Of a stretch of DNA of 64,000 nt, positions 1-12,121 are shown in pieces; the first letter of the stretch is position 1; every line of letters starts with the position of its first letter. Location of the stretch: the NCBI GenBank assembly GCA_033807775.1, contig CM066313.1, positions 89,971,484-90,035,483 on the forward strand, written 5' to 3'. The stretch comes from Saussurea involucrata (Eukaryota > Streptophyta > Magnoliopsida > Asterales > Asteraceae). The notes beneath the pieces are model-generated. The model saw only the letters and a list, made by a program, of their open reading frames with translations, was not told the origin of the DNA and ran no database searches. A program made the translations under genes and the position numbers.

Positions 1-240
1 CGACGCCACGTAACCGCACTCGATCCTCCCTCCCTCGAAACTCCGGCGAACAGCAGGAGGTGGTGACGGCGACTTCCGGCGGTCTCTCTCTCTTTCCGGC
101 GACTGCAGGTCTCTCTCTCTTTTCCGGCGACTGCAGGTCTCTCTCTCTAACCCTCTCTCGGTTTCTTCTCTATCTCTCTCGATGTTTCACTCACGGCTGC
201 ACCCCCCACCAGGAAACGAGAAGGAGAAAGTAGGTTAAGG
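1..240. repeat. CT-rich segment with a 28-bp tandem repeat
   Basis: The segment is rich in CTCTCT tracts and GC-rich words. A unit of about 28 bp (TTCCGGCGACTGCAGG followed by a CT run) occurs twice in tandem at about 94-149, with a partial copy before it. It resembles a plant 5' leader or a captured leader, but no convincing reading frame crosses it. The window starts inside it, so its left context is unknown. Confidence 0.5.
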
Positions 241-555
241 AATTGTTTTTATTTTTGGTTCGTTGGCTTGGAATGCAAGGAAGAAAAAAAACGAGAGGCA
301 TGGGGGGAGGGGTTCGGCCTTTTACTTGCATGGGCCGGACCTTGCCCAAAGTTTACCAAAATTCCACGATTAGTCCCCCAAAAATGTATCACTTGGCGCG
401 AACTAAAACGGTTTAAAACTTTAATACGCAAAAGGTCAAACTTGCTAGCCCCGTTAGGAAGGATTCGCTAAAGAACGATATTAAAGCAGTTAAAGGTAAG
501 CATTTTACAATAAAAAATTTTACTAAATAAACGTACCGGAACACGGGCTTTACAG
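241..555. other. No gene seen; junction sequence left of the copia element
   Basis: The short opposing ORFs here (249-431 minus, 268-471 plus) look like chance. The stretch ends where 3' sequence of the copia element begins. The words near 530-555 (accggaacacgggctttaca) remind me of plant LTR ends, but no partner LTR lies in the window. I cannot assign it. Confidence 0.4.
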
Positions 556-633
556 ATTCATACAACTAGGTTGTCCTTTTGAACCCAGATCTTGGGATCT
601 CCAGTCTTCTGGGTAAGGTTTCCTTTGCATGAA

Positions 634-3600
634 TTATTCATTCAAGGTCTTTAGTCCCATTCCTCTTGACGACTTATAGACTAAATCTCTACTTAGGCCT
701 TTCGTAAGCGGATCCGCAATGTTATCCTTTGACTTCACATAGTCAATCGTGATAACTCCAGTAGAGAGTAATTGTCGTATCGTATTATGTCTATGTCTAA
801 TGTGTCTAGACTTCCCATTATACATTGTACTTTGAGCTCTACCAATTGCCGATTGGCTATCACCATGTATACAAATGGCCGTTACCGGCTTAGGCCATCC
901 GGGAATATCTTCCACAAACTGACGTAGCCACTCTGCCTCTTCACCACATTTATCCAAGGCGATAAATTCAGATTCCATCGTGGATCTAGCTATAACAGTT
1001 TGCTTGGACGATTTCCAAGATATAGTCGCACCTCCAAGTGTAAACACATATCCACTTGTAGATCTGTAATCCTTTATGTCAGATATCCAATTTGCATCGA
1101 TGTATCCTTCGATCACAGCTGGATATCTTCCATAATGCAGTCCATACTCACGTGTGTATCTCAAATATCTTAACAATCTAGTAATACTCTTCCAGTGTTC
1201 AAAACTGGGATTACTAGTATACCTACTTAGCCTGCTCACTGCATATGCTAAGTCAGGTCTAGTACAGCTCATGAGATACATCAGACTGCCAATTATTCTT
1301 GAGTATTCCACTTGTGCAACACTATGCCCTCGATTTTTAGATAGATGTTGACTAGTGTCAATCGGAGTTCTAGCTATACTAGTATCTCCTTTATTAAATT
1401 TCTCAAGAATCTTGTCCACGTAATGTGTTTGACTTAACATCAGACCATTCTGGGTTCTTGTGATCTTGACCCCAAGAATCACATCCGCTAAACCCATGTC
1501 TTTCATGTCAAACTTAGATTTCAACATATCCTTCGTGGACCTTATCATTTTGTCATCACTGCCAATGATAAGCATATCATCAACATATAAACACAAGATG
1601 ACATAACCATGAGTGGTGTTTTTCATATAAACACATTTGTCACACTCACTTATTTTATAACCGCTTTCTAACATGGCTTGATCAAACTTTTGATGCCATT
1701 GCTTTGGAGCTTGCTTTAGGCCATACAAAGACTTAGCAAGTTTACAAACCTTGTTCTCTTATCCTGGGGCAACGAATCCCTCAGGCTGCTCCATATAGAT
1801 TTCTTCTTCTAAATCTCCATTTAGAAAAGCAGTTTTCACATCCATTTGGTGAATTTGCAGATTTCTAATGGCCGCAATAGCAAACACCAACCTAATGGAT
1901 GTTATTCTTGTTACCGACGAATATGTATCAAAATAATCTAGACCTTCCTTTTGTCTATATCCTTTGATTACTAATCTTGTGTTGTATTTGTCAATACTGC
2001 CATCAGCTTTCATCTTTCGCTTAAAGATCCAACGGTAACCTAGTAGCTTACAACCCGGAGGTAGGTCCACTAGTTCCCATGTATGGTTTTGTAAGATAGA
2101 TTCTATCTCACTCTTGATGGCTTCTTTCCATTGATGTCCCTCCGAAGACGTAACCGCCTCACGATAGGTTTTGGGTTCACTTTCTACCATGTAGGTGAGA
2201 AAGTCGAGACCAAACGACTTTTCAACCCTAGCCCGTTTGCTTCTTCTAGGTTCCACCTCTTCTTCCTTAGATAGAGCTTGTTCATCCTCTCAAACAATTT
2301 CTTTATCTTTAGAAGATGAGATTTGATCTTCCTTGTTGAAGCAAGGAAATACGTCTTCGAAGAATGAAGCATTTCTTGATTCCATAATTGTATTCTTGTG
2401 TATCTCAGGATTTTTAGACTCATACACAAGAAACCGATAAACACTACTATTTTGTGCGTATCCAATGAATACACAGTCCACTGTTTTAGGTCCTAACTTT
2501 TGTACCTTAGGCGGAGGTACAACTACTTTATCTAGGCACCCCACACTCGTAAGTACATGTAAGATGGTTTCCTACCCATCCAAAGTTCATATGGCGTTTC
2601 ATCCTGTTTCTTGCGGGGTATCTTATTTAAAAGATAAATAGCCGACAAAATAGCTTCCCCCCACATGTTCTGACTTAAACCAGAACTAATTAACATGGCA
2701 TTCACCATCTCTTTCAAGGTACGGTTCTTTCTCTCAGCAATACCATTTTGTTGTGGTGAGTAGGGTGCTTTGAATTCATGTCTAATTCCATTTGTAGAAC
2801 ACAACTCAGCAAATGGTGAGACATATTCACCTCCCCTATCACTTCTAACGACCTTGATTTTCTTATTAAGTTGATTTTCAACTTCATTTTTATACAAGAC
2901 AAACTTGTCTATTGCTTCATCTTTACTTTTAAGCAAATATATGTAGCAATATTTCGTGCTATCATCGATGAACGTGATAAAATATTTGTTCCCACCTCTA
3001 GTAGGAACTGACTTTAAATCACACACGTCAGTGTGAATTAAATCAAGGGGTTCGGTTTTTCTTTCAACCGATTGGAAAGATGATCTAGTACGTTTGGCTT
3101 CTACACATGTGGGGCACTTGTGATTTGAGTTAATGTCAAAATTTGGTATGAAATTTAATTTAATTAAACGTTGTATGGAGTTAAAATTTACATGTCCTAA
3201 ACGTCCATGCCAAACATTTGAAAACTCAAGCATATAAGTCGAACTAGAACTTGCTTTATTCAAATTATTAACAACCATTACATTTAACTTGAACATGTCA
3301 TTCAAGGCATATCCTTTACCCACATACATACCACTTTTGGACAAAACAAACTTGTCCGACTCAAACACTAGTTTAAAACCAAACTTGTTTAACAACCACC
3401 CCGAAACGAGGTTCTTGCGAAGCTCTGGGACATACAAAACATCCTTAAGCTTGAGCTCTTTCCCGTAAGTCATCTTCAAAATGACATCCCAACACCCTTG
3501 ACATCGGCGGTGGCGGCATTCCCCATGAAGAGCTTTTGCCCATCATCAACATCTTTGTAGGTGTTGAAATTGCTCTTGTCATGACACACATGACGGGTAG

Positions 3601-3748
3601 CTCCGGTATCAATCCACCATTCCCTAGGTTTTGCATCGATGACATTCACCTCCATGGCCGTAAAATCCATGATCATTGCCACCAAGTCCTCGTTCACCAT
3701 TCTGAAAACGAGAACAGTTAGTTTCACAATATGAATCTGTTTACACAC
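634..3748 (-). pseudogene. copia pol polyprotein, degenerate (PR-INT-RT-RH)
   Basis: Reading on the minus strand from 3748: protease with the DTGATRHVC active site, then (frame change near 3478) integrase with zinc-binding HH-CC residues and an SPQQNGIAERKN core at 3479-2532. A second frame change near 2540 leads to the integrase tail and the N-terminal part of RT (2544-1759, TAFLNGDLEEEIYMEQPEGF). The second half of RT (YVDD) and RNase H follow at 1728-634. Two in-frame stops interrupt the last frame: TGA at 2290-2292 and TAA at 1759-1761. The two frameshifts and two nonsense codons make this a pseudogene. Normally the enzyme set copies element RNA into cDNA and integrates it. The N-terminal gag portion is absent. 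Confidence 0.85.
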
Positions 3749-3905
3749 AACAGAAACGAATTAAACCAAAACACACTCGATTTATACTCTGTTTATACAC
3801 GACAGATAATCGAAACAAACTCGATTAAAAACTGTTTACACGCAACAGCAAAGAAATAAATCGAAACAAAACTCGATTAATTTCGATTACAAATCTGTTT
3901 AAGAT
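3749..3905 (-). repeat. Degenerate tandem repeats in the copia leader
   Basis: Between the protease frame and the LTR, words such as CTGTTTACACRCAACAG and AATCGAAACAAACTCGATTAA recur about three times with a period near 50 bp. In a normal copia element this position holds the primer-binding site and start of gag. I cannot find the usual TGGTATCAGAGC site here, so either another tRNA primes it or the site has been replaced by repeats. Confidence 0.5.
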
Positions 3906-4866
3906 TGTTGGTAATTTTAATATATTTTAATCATACACTCGATTAAATATTAAATCACGAAATTGTTATAGAAATAAGATGAAACAGAATGAAGGAAACG
4001 AATTCCTAGAAAAGTCGAAAAAACGCTGAGGCTCGTGTTACACACAATTCCCTTAAACAGATTTGTGGTCTGTTCCCAGGGTACAACAGCGTGAGCAGTT
4101 TTAGAACTGCCGGAGATGACCACTTGCCTGAAAAGTTCGCCAGAAAAGAAACCGTATGCTACTGTTTCGTATGGTGCAGTTTAGAGAGAAATCGAGTGTT
4201 GATTTTCGTGTGTCTTGGATGAAAACCGAGACCCTCTATTTATATTGAACTTTGAAACTGAAATCAATTAATTCGTAATTAATAAATCGATTACTGAAAC
4301 CGAAATTCATAATTAACAAACTAATACTGTAACCGAAATGAATTCAATACAGTTTCAGTTACAAAAAAATTCAAACTGGGTCAAAAGGAATTTTTGCAAA
4401 ACCGAGCTACGTGAGCACGAGGTTTCGGAGTTGCATTCGTGTCCGCAGGTCGCGCTCACACACAAGTTCGACGATTTTAGCTTACGAAATCGTCAATCGG
4501 CACCCCCCCTGCGCGCGGGTAGGTGTTGGAGTAAAACCATTCAAGGAGCTTGTCAACTCCTCCCACTTCTTTGGTTATAAACCATTGAATTTTTACTCTC
4601 TCTTCCTATGTGGGACACATTCCCACACCCACTTGGTTTTTGCTAATTTCATCCAAATACTCCACTTTGAGTATCGATATCTCATTCACACATACTCCGT
4701 TTTGGACGCATTATACATCGTTTTGAAGTTCTCATATAGGAGAACACAAACCCACTAAGAGTTAATTATATATAACACACACACACATATATATATATAT
4801 ATATTTATATATTCAAATGTGTCCAAAGTTTAGTAAAAACCATATTTTTACTAAAATTTTCCAACA
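3906..4866 (-). repeat. 5' LTR of the copia element (961 bp)
   Basis: The segment starts TGTTGG and ends CCAACA, so it has the canonical TG...CA ends within a 6-bp inverted repeat. On the minus strand a TATA-like box (AATATAAATAG) lies near 4246-4236, followed by leader-like sequence, which fits a promoter inside an LTR. It includes a (TA)n run at about 4788-4805. The partner LTR is missing, so the ends rest on the inverted termini only. Confidence 0.7.
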
Positions 4867-5403
4867 CAAAATACCAAATACCATCAAGCCAAAAGCCTAC
4901 AAGTGATCAAACATTAAACCAAACCAAATGTTTCGAAATCAAACCAAATTACCAAACTACCAAGGTGCAAAACCACAAGTCCAACCAAAAGACGTGTTCC
5001 GAAAGTTCCAACCAATACCATCAAGCCACAAGTGAATAAGTGATCAAACATCAAACCAAACCAATCCTGTAAGTCGGTAAGACGGTAACAAAAAAAATCA
5101 ATAACCATAAATAGAATGATAAATCAAAAAACTCGTAGTATAGTCCCGTACCTTCAAATCACGAATCAACTTCAAATCCCTCCATATCGTTTGAAGCTTG
5201 TGTACAAGGACTATCTTCAGTTCCACGGGCTGAAGAAGTTCCAAGCCTCAAATTTTCCATTTCTGCACATTTTAAAATTAAAAGCAACAAGTTTTAAAGT
5301 GTTTATTATAATTTATAAATTATCAAACTCATAAATTAATGTCGTACGCGTACCTTTCTCAAACTTCTCAAGATCCTCTATATTTTCTTCCACCGCAAGT
5401 GGT

Positions 5404-7460
5404 TCAGTAGGGCCCCTTTAACCAATCTTGCGTACAGATAAGCGCTTCAACTATTTTAGGAGTTAGAGAACTCCTAAAATTATCCAACACCCTCCCACTT
5501 ATTCTAAATGTCGACTCAGATGCAACTGTAGAAATGGGTACGGCAAGGACATCTCTCGCAACTTTGGAAAGGATGGGAAACTGTGCACTGTTCAACTTCC
5601 ACCACTTAAGCAAATCAAAGTCTAAGACATTATCATCTACAATGGCCTCTCCTAGATAAACATCCAACTCATTCCTTTTGCTATCTAACGCCCCACTTTC
5701 AAGCTTTTGCTTCTTCAACAGGATTTTAAACTTTGATTGTGACCTTCCAAGAGGGGGAGACCTTTTCCCGATTGTGATTGTGATTGGGATTGGGATTGGG
5801 ATTGAGATTGGGAAGGTTCATAAAATTCTTGCACATAATCTTCAAACAAAGAAGTGAGTTGAGACTTTACCTTCCTAAAACACGCTTCACCTCTTTCTTC
5901 ACCAAACAATTGACAGAACTGGGATGACATGTACTCAACTTTATCTCTTGAATCCAAAACATTGGCAAAGAAAATTACCAAGTTCATCTTCTCCGGATCA
6001 CCCCAGTATTTATCAAACTTCTCCTTCATTTTGAGACCCATATTCTGTTTATAGAAAAAAAGTCAACGTAAATATGTAATATATAATTATAAATAAACTA
6101 TAACAATGTAAATAAACTATAACAATGTAAAATTACATAATAAATAGTTGTACCTTTTCAGTTAAATTCTGAGAAGCAATCATCTCCGTAAACGAGAACC
6201 CCAAATCACATATCTCGGTAAGGTAACAATTAGAAGTGATATATAGAGAGTCTGAGATTCTTAGCGTCATCTCATAAAAGGTCTTCAAAAGGGTTACGAA
6301 GCTCTCTAAATACACCCAATCATAACCCGCCAGCACAGAATCACCCAAATCTATCCTGAACGAGGCATCATGTCCATCATATGCTTCAAACACGGTTCTA
6401 TAAGGAATGGCATTCCTGAGCATCATGTAGGTTGAGTTCCATCTAGTAGGAACATCAAGACAAAGATAACTTCTTTCTTCCACCCCAAGTAAAATAGCAA
6501 GTTCTCTAAACTTGAACAACCTAGCCGGTGACCCCCTCACCCACCTAACAGTATCTCTAAGCTTCCTAACCGACGAATCTGCCATTTTCAAACCATCTTG
6601 GACCACCAAATTCAAAATATGTGCAACGCATCTCATATGTAAGTGTTGTGCCCTAACAGATGAACACCCCCAAGATACCAGCTTACTTTTCAAGAACCCT
6701 ATCGCAACATCGTTACTAGATGCATTATCTACTGTGATGGTAGAAATGTTTTTGATGCCCCCGTCAACCAAACAAACCTCTAAAGCTTTGGTTATTGCAT
6801 CCCCCTATGCGATTGGATTGGCACAAAAGATATTATTTTTTTGTTCAATCTGCATTGGACATCAATATAATGTGCAGTTATGCACATATAATTGATCTGT
6901 TGCACTAATGTCCAAGTATCTGTGGTTAAGCTAAGCCGTTGTGAGTGTTCCTTAAAAAAAATTTAAGGCTATTCTGTTCTACATAATAAATGGTGAATAT
7001 GTCTCTATTAATTGTCCATCTAGACGGTATTTTGAACATAGGACACGCTTCTTGCACCCATTGTCTCCATCCCCTACCCTCTACAAACTTGAAAGGTAGT
7101 TCATCTATAATGATCATCTTAGTGGTTGCTTTCCTAACCCTCTCTTGATTAAAGACCCAATTAGTCAACACACTTTCATTTTCAGAATTTGAAGCAAATG
7201 CTAACATGGACTGTCTAGTCTCTTTTGCCTGAGGGTTTTTAAGGCATGAAAGGGCATGGTTTTTTAGGGAGGAAGTCCCGTGCTTTTTAGGGTCGGCTGC
7301 ATATACTTTTGCACAATACTTGCACTTTGCTTTGATGGTATTACCGTGGTCAACTAAAACTTCTTCAAAGTGCTCCCAATAAATTGACCTTTTTCCGCAG
7401 CTTTACGTTTCTTGTTTCAGGTGGTGGCGGTGCACTACTATCGGCTTGCGATTGAGACAT
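5404..7460 (-). pseudogene. hAT transposase (BED zinc finger, RICESLEEPER-like), broken
   Basis: The minus-strand gene starts at an ATG at 7460 (MSQSQADSS). A BED zinc finger follows (W-HFE, CKYC, H and C residues, about 7395-7225). The RNase H-like core has LTTDTWT (about 6905) and TVDNASSND (about 6735). The C-terminal hAT dimerisation domain (VPISTVASESTF and WLKG) ends at the stop at 5404. An intron of 109 bp (6153-6045, GT...AG) keeps the frame between two blocks. Frameshifts lie near 7390, near 6805 and near 5720-5810, the last close to a Ser-Gln dipeptide run of about 14 residues. This family excises and reinserts DNA or is domesticated as a regulator; this copy cannot make the full protein. 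Confidence 0.85.
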
Positions 7461-8449
7461 TCCAAATGAGACCAAATCTAATATCAAGTAATTGAGATGA
7501 CGAATCATGTATTAATTAAAGTATTAAAACATTTAATCAAAATAATTAAACCATGTAATCAGAATAATTCAACTTTCAATCTATTAATATTAACTTGAAT
7601 TAAATTAAAACAGAAAGTTTTTTTTGGAACATAATTTTACTGTTTTAAGTCTTTAAGATGCACATAAATTTCATTCCACAATATAAATTTCATTCCACAA
7701 TAACATAAGTTTACTGTTAACAAGATCATAACTACAAATCCACAATAACATAAGTTTACTGTTTCTTGAACAAAATGAAAACTTAGAACAAATAGAAAAC
7801 ACAAAGACACAATCACACAAACATGAAACATGAACCTTTATGAGAAACATATAATTATCCATATATTTTTCAACAAACATAAAATCAGAATTCAGAAACC
7901 AAACAAAATGAGAAACATTGTAACAACTTAGAATTCAGAACAAACAAAAAAAAGTGTAACTTACAGTGTGTTTGTGAGTTTGTCGAAGTGAGCTGAAGAA
8001 ATCAGAAGCTTAGCAATCGATTATCGAAACCTGTGAACCAAAATCAGAAACTCAAAATCGTTCAAAAATCAAAACCTAGAAAGCACAAACCCAAAATCGT
8101 TCAAAAGTCGAAACCTAGAAAGCACAAACCTGTGTGTGTCTGTGTGTGTCGAACTCGAATGTGGAAGTCTCGGTTCTCGGAGATGGGTGGCCGGCGTTGG
8201 AGTTCTCGGAGATGGAGTTGCCGGCGATGAAGTTCTCGCCTCTCGGCGTTGGATTCGTGGGTCGTGAGTGACTGAGTTCTCGAGTCTCGACTTCTCGGAG
8301 ATGGAATGGAAGAGACGAAGAGTTGTGATCGATTTTTAGGAATTTAGGTTAAAGTAGAAAGAAATTAAAGAAAGTAAGAAACTGAAATTGTATTTGTAAT
8401 TGTAAATGTTATTTTATAAATTTATAAAATAAAAATATCTTTTTAAAAA
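7461..8449. other. hAT 5' flank; no gene
   Basis: The stretch is AT-rich. It has a tandem copy of a 56-57-bp word (CCACAATAACATAAGTTTACTGTT) at about 7676-7762, and a repeated AAATCGTTCAAAANTC unit at 8046-8115. The short plus ORF at 8033-8230 is repeat-driven. This is likely the untranslated 5' region of the hAT element. Confidence 0.45.
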
Positions 8450-8612
8450 GATCGGGTATTCGGACGGGTCGGGTGGGGTAAACCCAAACCCAACCCGATC
8501 CTACTTACCCGTATAAAAGATCGGGGTTCGGCCAATCGGGTTTTCGGGTGGTGGGTTTTTGTCCATTTTCGGGTCGGGTCGGGTAACTCGGGTTTTGCTC
8601 ACCCATAGACCC

Positions 8613-8984
8613 AATGTTGTTGTTTTGACAATTTACAAATAACTATTTGCAAATTACTTGCAAATAGTTCTAGTTTGACAAAACATATAAATATACCCTG
8701 TTTTGCAGATGACCCCATGTAATTGTCACAAATAGTTATTTTTCAAAATGTTATTATTTTTAGTTGAAATTTGAACTCATCTATATTTTTAGCCAAAATT
8801 TATGTAAAATATATTTTTATGTAAACGTTTGTTTTATTTTAAAAAAATGCGTAAACATTTTTTGTTTGAAGGAAAATAAAAATTCATTAATGATTAGAAG
8901 AAGTACAAATAGAGTTAAGAACATTAAGAAGCCAATTTGGAGAATCAAAACTTATTGTAGGCTAATTGCAGAATTGTGATCGTC
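8613..8984. other. No gene seen
   Basis: AT-rich sequence between the presumed hAT end and a LINE fragment. It contains a small inverted pair (ATAACTATTTGCAAATTACTTGCAAATAGTT, about 8638-8670), perhaps a remnant of a small element. The short plus ORF (8764-8979) has low-complexity composition and no recognised motif. Confidence 0.4.
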
Positions 8985-9636
8985 TTGCCAAAGTGTGGGC
9001 AACCCCATTTCTATTTCTCCAAACACACTGGACCGTAAAAGATGGATGAGTTTGTAACAATCGTCGTCATCGATTCATAATAGTTCCAAATTCCGTATTA
9101 TCGTGCTCCTCTTTTTGTGCCGCTGCGATGACCACCTGAGAGTCGGATTCGAAGATCACTTGATGATACCCCATAAATTCCACCCAAGATATAGATTCAG
9201 TTAAAGCCAGAGCTTCACATTCCTTGACTTTGGGGCACCCATTGATAGGAACCATTAAATCGCCATTTCCATTCCTCAAGGCCATCCCCAATCCCACGCT
9301 TCCATTTTCTTGAAAATTGCCGCATCGCAGTTGCATTTTAGGAAAGGTGTTGACGGAGGATGCCATTTATCGCATACCGGGGATGTTTCGTTCACCGTCG
9401 GTGCCCCCTGCTCCTTCCTTGCTTTATCCCAGTCCATCAAGTCATCTAAACTGAGTCGGATAGTCATGTTTGACGGTCTCGGAATGGGTTTTCCATACCC
9501 TCTGATTACGTTTCCTCCAAATACTCCAAAGAATAGCCATAATCCTACTTCCCATTTGGTCGGTCGTATTTCCATGTACTTGAAATAGCCCGTCCATGAA
9601 AGATGTAGCATTCGGTGCGGTATTATAGACCGTCAC
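8985..9636 (-). pseudogene. LINE-type RNase H fragment (RVT_3-like)
   Basis: Several minus-strand frames together give the C-terminal part of a plant non-LTR retrotransposon: an ILWSIWRKRNQRVWK linker (about 9535), a KCNCDAAIF strand holding the first catalytic Asp (about 9340), ECEALAL (the Glu, about 9215) and FESDSQVV (the second Asp, about 9150). A NGVAHTLAR tail follows near 8995. At least three frame changes are needed. In intact LINEs this domain degrades RNA in RNA-DNA hybrids. The fragment lacks endonuclease and RT. Confidence 0.75.
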
Positions 9637-10245
9637 GTTTTAGTAAACATTTTTTGAATAATTAACTTTTGTATTTTCTATAGTATAATAAAAAACTGAA
9701 AAGGCTTTATGTAGCACTTTTCCCAATCGTGGATGGGGAATCGGAATGACATAATTTTAATCCATGTTCCACGCGATTTTAAATTTAAGAAAATAAATTT
9801 TAAGTACAACTAAAATTTATCTAAAAATTGATGTTAAAAAATTATAATTACTGCATAAAGGCTTTTTTCAAAAAAAAAATTAAATTTAAAATACATTTAG
9901 AAAATAATTCTATACTTTAAAAAACTATTTTGAGTATATAATTACAATTTATCTGCAAAATTATTTTTTTTATAGTTTAAAATATACATTTAAAAAAAAG
10001 TGAATACTAATTTTTAAAGTTTAAAATATGCATAATGGTTATGTGGTTTGTTCAAATTTTGAACTTAATTTTTAAAATAAACTATATACACTTATGATTC
10101 CTATCTTTTCATTTTACTAACATTAAAGGCCCTTAACATTGTTAGTTAACAACCGTTAAAAGGAACATAAGTATTTAAAAAACTATAGGGATTAAAATGT
10201 AATTCACATATATTATCTGAAAAAATTATTTATTTAAAATGTTTT
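9637..10245. other. AT-rich intergenic DNA, no gene
   Basis: Homopolymer-rich A/T sequence without ORFs or recognisable TE domains. It ends with the 5-bp target site GTTTT (10241-10245) of the next LTR element. Confidence 0.6.
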
Positions 10246-12106
10246 TGTAACAACCCACAATCCAAATATACATATAACATATAATTCATAACATGTTTTC
10301 AATACATAAGTAATTCATATTGCACATTTGGTCCCAAAGTCTGACTAATCAATATAAAATTCAGTACAAACTTGATCCGATTTAGATAACAAAATAACTA
10401 ATAACAAAGTTATAAGTACAAAAGTATCCACATTTTCTTAACGATCATCTTCTCAAAAGCTACCCATCAAGTATTCTAATTACTGGGTCTTACTGGAACC
10501 ACCATCTGGAATACATATTTTTAAAACAGAAAATGAGGGTTAGACCTAAGGGTCTAGTGAGTAAATCCCTGACATTTGGAAATCATTAAAAATTCATTTA
10601 TATAAAATACTCTTTATATAAATACACATATATCACACGTAAATTAATACCAACCAAGATTTTGTGCATCATACTTGTCTCATCCCACCTTATCCCTCCA
10701 CCAATGGCCAAATTTATTGGTTGCGAGCCAATTTAACACACCGGTCCAAAGTCCGGCCACGTATTATATTCTCATATAATACTCACGTAATTATAATATC
10801 TCAATATATTATAATCACCCACGTATGACATATTCATACAATTTATCAAGTATTTGTTATCCACAAAATGTATTCCAGTAAAAATACTTTAAAGTAAAAC
10901 TCACCTTGTTGGTAGTTTGAAGCCACACACGCACAAACGATACCAATGAGCAAAACCGGCAATTAACGCCACAACCGAACACCACCCAAGCCACACTAAC
11001 GAGGGGTAACCAAACCTGTATATAATATATACATATTGATGAAATCCACATACTTATATGTATACAAGACTCACTACGACAATTGACAACCTTAGCAACT
11101 CACCGAACACCCCCGAATCGCAACCGAGCTAGAAACCGAACAACCAACATTAAAAAGAATACTTGGAGTTCTTATACGCCCAAACTAACATGTTCAAAGT
11201 GTTCAAATGCTATTTTCCACTCAAAACGAGTACCCATACCCCTATATTACGCCTTAAAACGACTCTTGTACTCAAGAAACAAAATCGAAAAAAATGCAGA
11301 AACAGTGCTTGGCGCGCCTTCTGGCGCTAGTTCACTAGCACCGAGGTAGCGCGGAGCACCTGCACTTGAAAATCATCCGAAAACTCACCCTTCTCAACCC
11401 CAATTCATCCCAAATCGATTTTAAGCCTCCAAAATGAACTAATGGATGTTTTAGACCTTTCCCCACAATTACCAATCATCAAAACATCATTTAATCTAAT
11501 AAAATCCAACGAAAACCCAACCAAAGATTCATCACTTTTAACCCCAAAAACTCAAAACTTCATTAACACCCAAAACTTGTTAGAACCAACTTCCACCATT
11601 GAAATGGTGAAGGATTCTCAAAGAAAGCAATAACACCCATAATCCAACTCTAGAATACCCCAATAATACTTCTAGCTAATCATCTCCACAAGGAAGGAAA
11701 CATTAAACAATCAACAACAAAAGATTAGAGGAGATTACCTTCAAAGATTATACCTCAAACTCCAATTTCTCCTCTTAATTTTGCTTCTTTTCTTTCTTCT
11801 TCTTCCTCTTTTCTTCTTCTCTTCTCTTCCTCCTCTCTCTATCTCTGGACGTCTCTCTCCCTCTCTTTTTTTTAATCCCACACACACACACAATACACTA
11901 ATATATATAATATACATAATATCTAGATATTAACCTTATTTACCAAACGAACCCCAAACTCCTCTTAATTGGCAAAATACATCCTTAAACTTTCAACTAA
12001 TATTAAAGTCTACCCCTTTAACTTATAACTCCATAAATAAATCCCAAACTTACCTTAAAACCAAAATTATAAATTTAATAAACCAATAATATACCCGGTT
12101 ATTACA
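10246..12106 (-). repeat. 3' LTR of element A
   Basis: 1861 bp, near-identical to 15839-17699. TG...CA ends are present. It contains a CT-rich run (about 11775-11870) and an (AC)n run. The short plus-strand ORFs inside it also occur in the other LTR, at exactly the same offset of 5593 bp, and are not genes. Confidence 0.93.
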
Positions 12107-12109
12107 ACA

Positions 12110-12121
12110 TCTCCCCCTTAA
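12110..12121 (-). other. Polypurine tract of element A
   Basis: Minus strand reads TTTTAAGGGGGAGA just upstream of the left (3') LTR. This is the usual primer site for plus-strand DNA synthesis in LTR elements. Confidence 0.8.

Larger units (their letters stand above)
556..4866 (-). mobile_element. Ty1/copia element, truncated at its 3' end, no gag
   Basis: On the minus strand the order is 5' LTR (4866-3906), repeated leader (3905-3749), protease, integrase, reverse transcriptase and RNase H (3748-634). That order PR-INT-RT-RH is the copia order. No second LTR or polypurine tract follows the RNase H, so the left end is truncated near 556. No gag coding is found between LTR and protease. The right end (CCAACA at 4861-4866) abuts hAT-associated sequence, so the element probably inserted in that hAT element. 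A TSD cannot be checked because the left LTR is missing. It is non-functional. Confidence 0.8.
4867..8612 (-). mobile_element. hAT superfamily DNA transposon, decayed
   Basis: The core is a hAT transposase pseudogene on the minus strand (7460-5404). The right terminus is suggested by GGGTGAGCAAAACCCG (minus strand, ending near 8606), a terminal sequence type seen in plant hAT elements. It is followed inward by many CGGGT/ACCCG words (8450-8590), as in hAT subterminal regions. The left end is not found; it may have been lost with the left side of the copia element that abuts at 4866. The 4867-5110 stretch has repeated CAAACCAAA words and a repeat of CAAGTGATCAAACATNAAACC at about 4900 and 5040. 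Confidence 0.65.

Noticed and set aside
1..555. 3' LTR of the first copia element at the window start
   Set aside because: No similarity to the 961-bp LTR at 3906-4866 is visible there, so I treat the left side as truncated.
11083..11633. Two small ORFs (MTTLATHRTPPNR..., MDVLDLSPQ...) that recur at 16676-17226
   Set aside because: They lie at the same offset in the two LTRs of element A. Their repetition reflects the LTR pair, not gene conservation.
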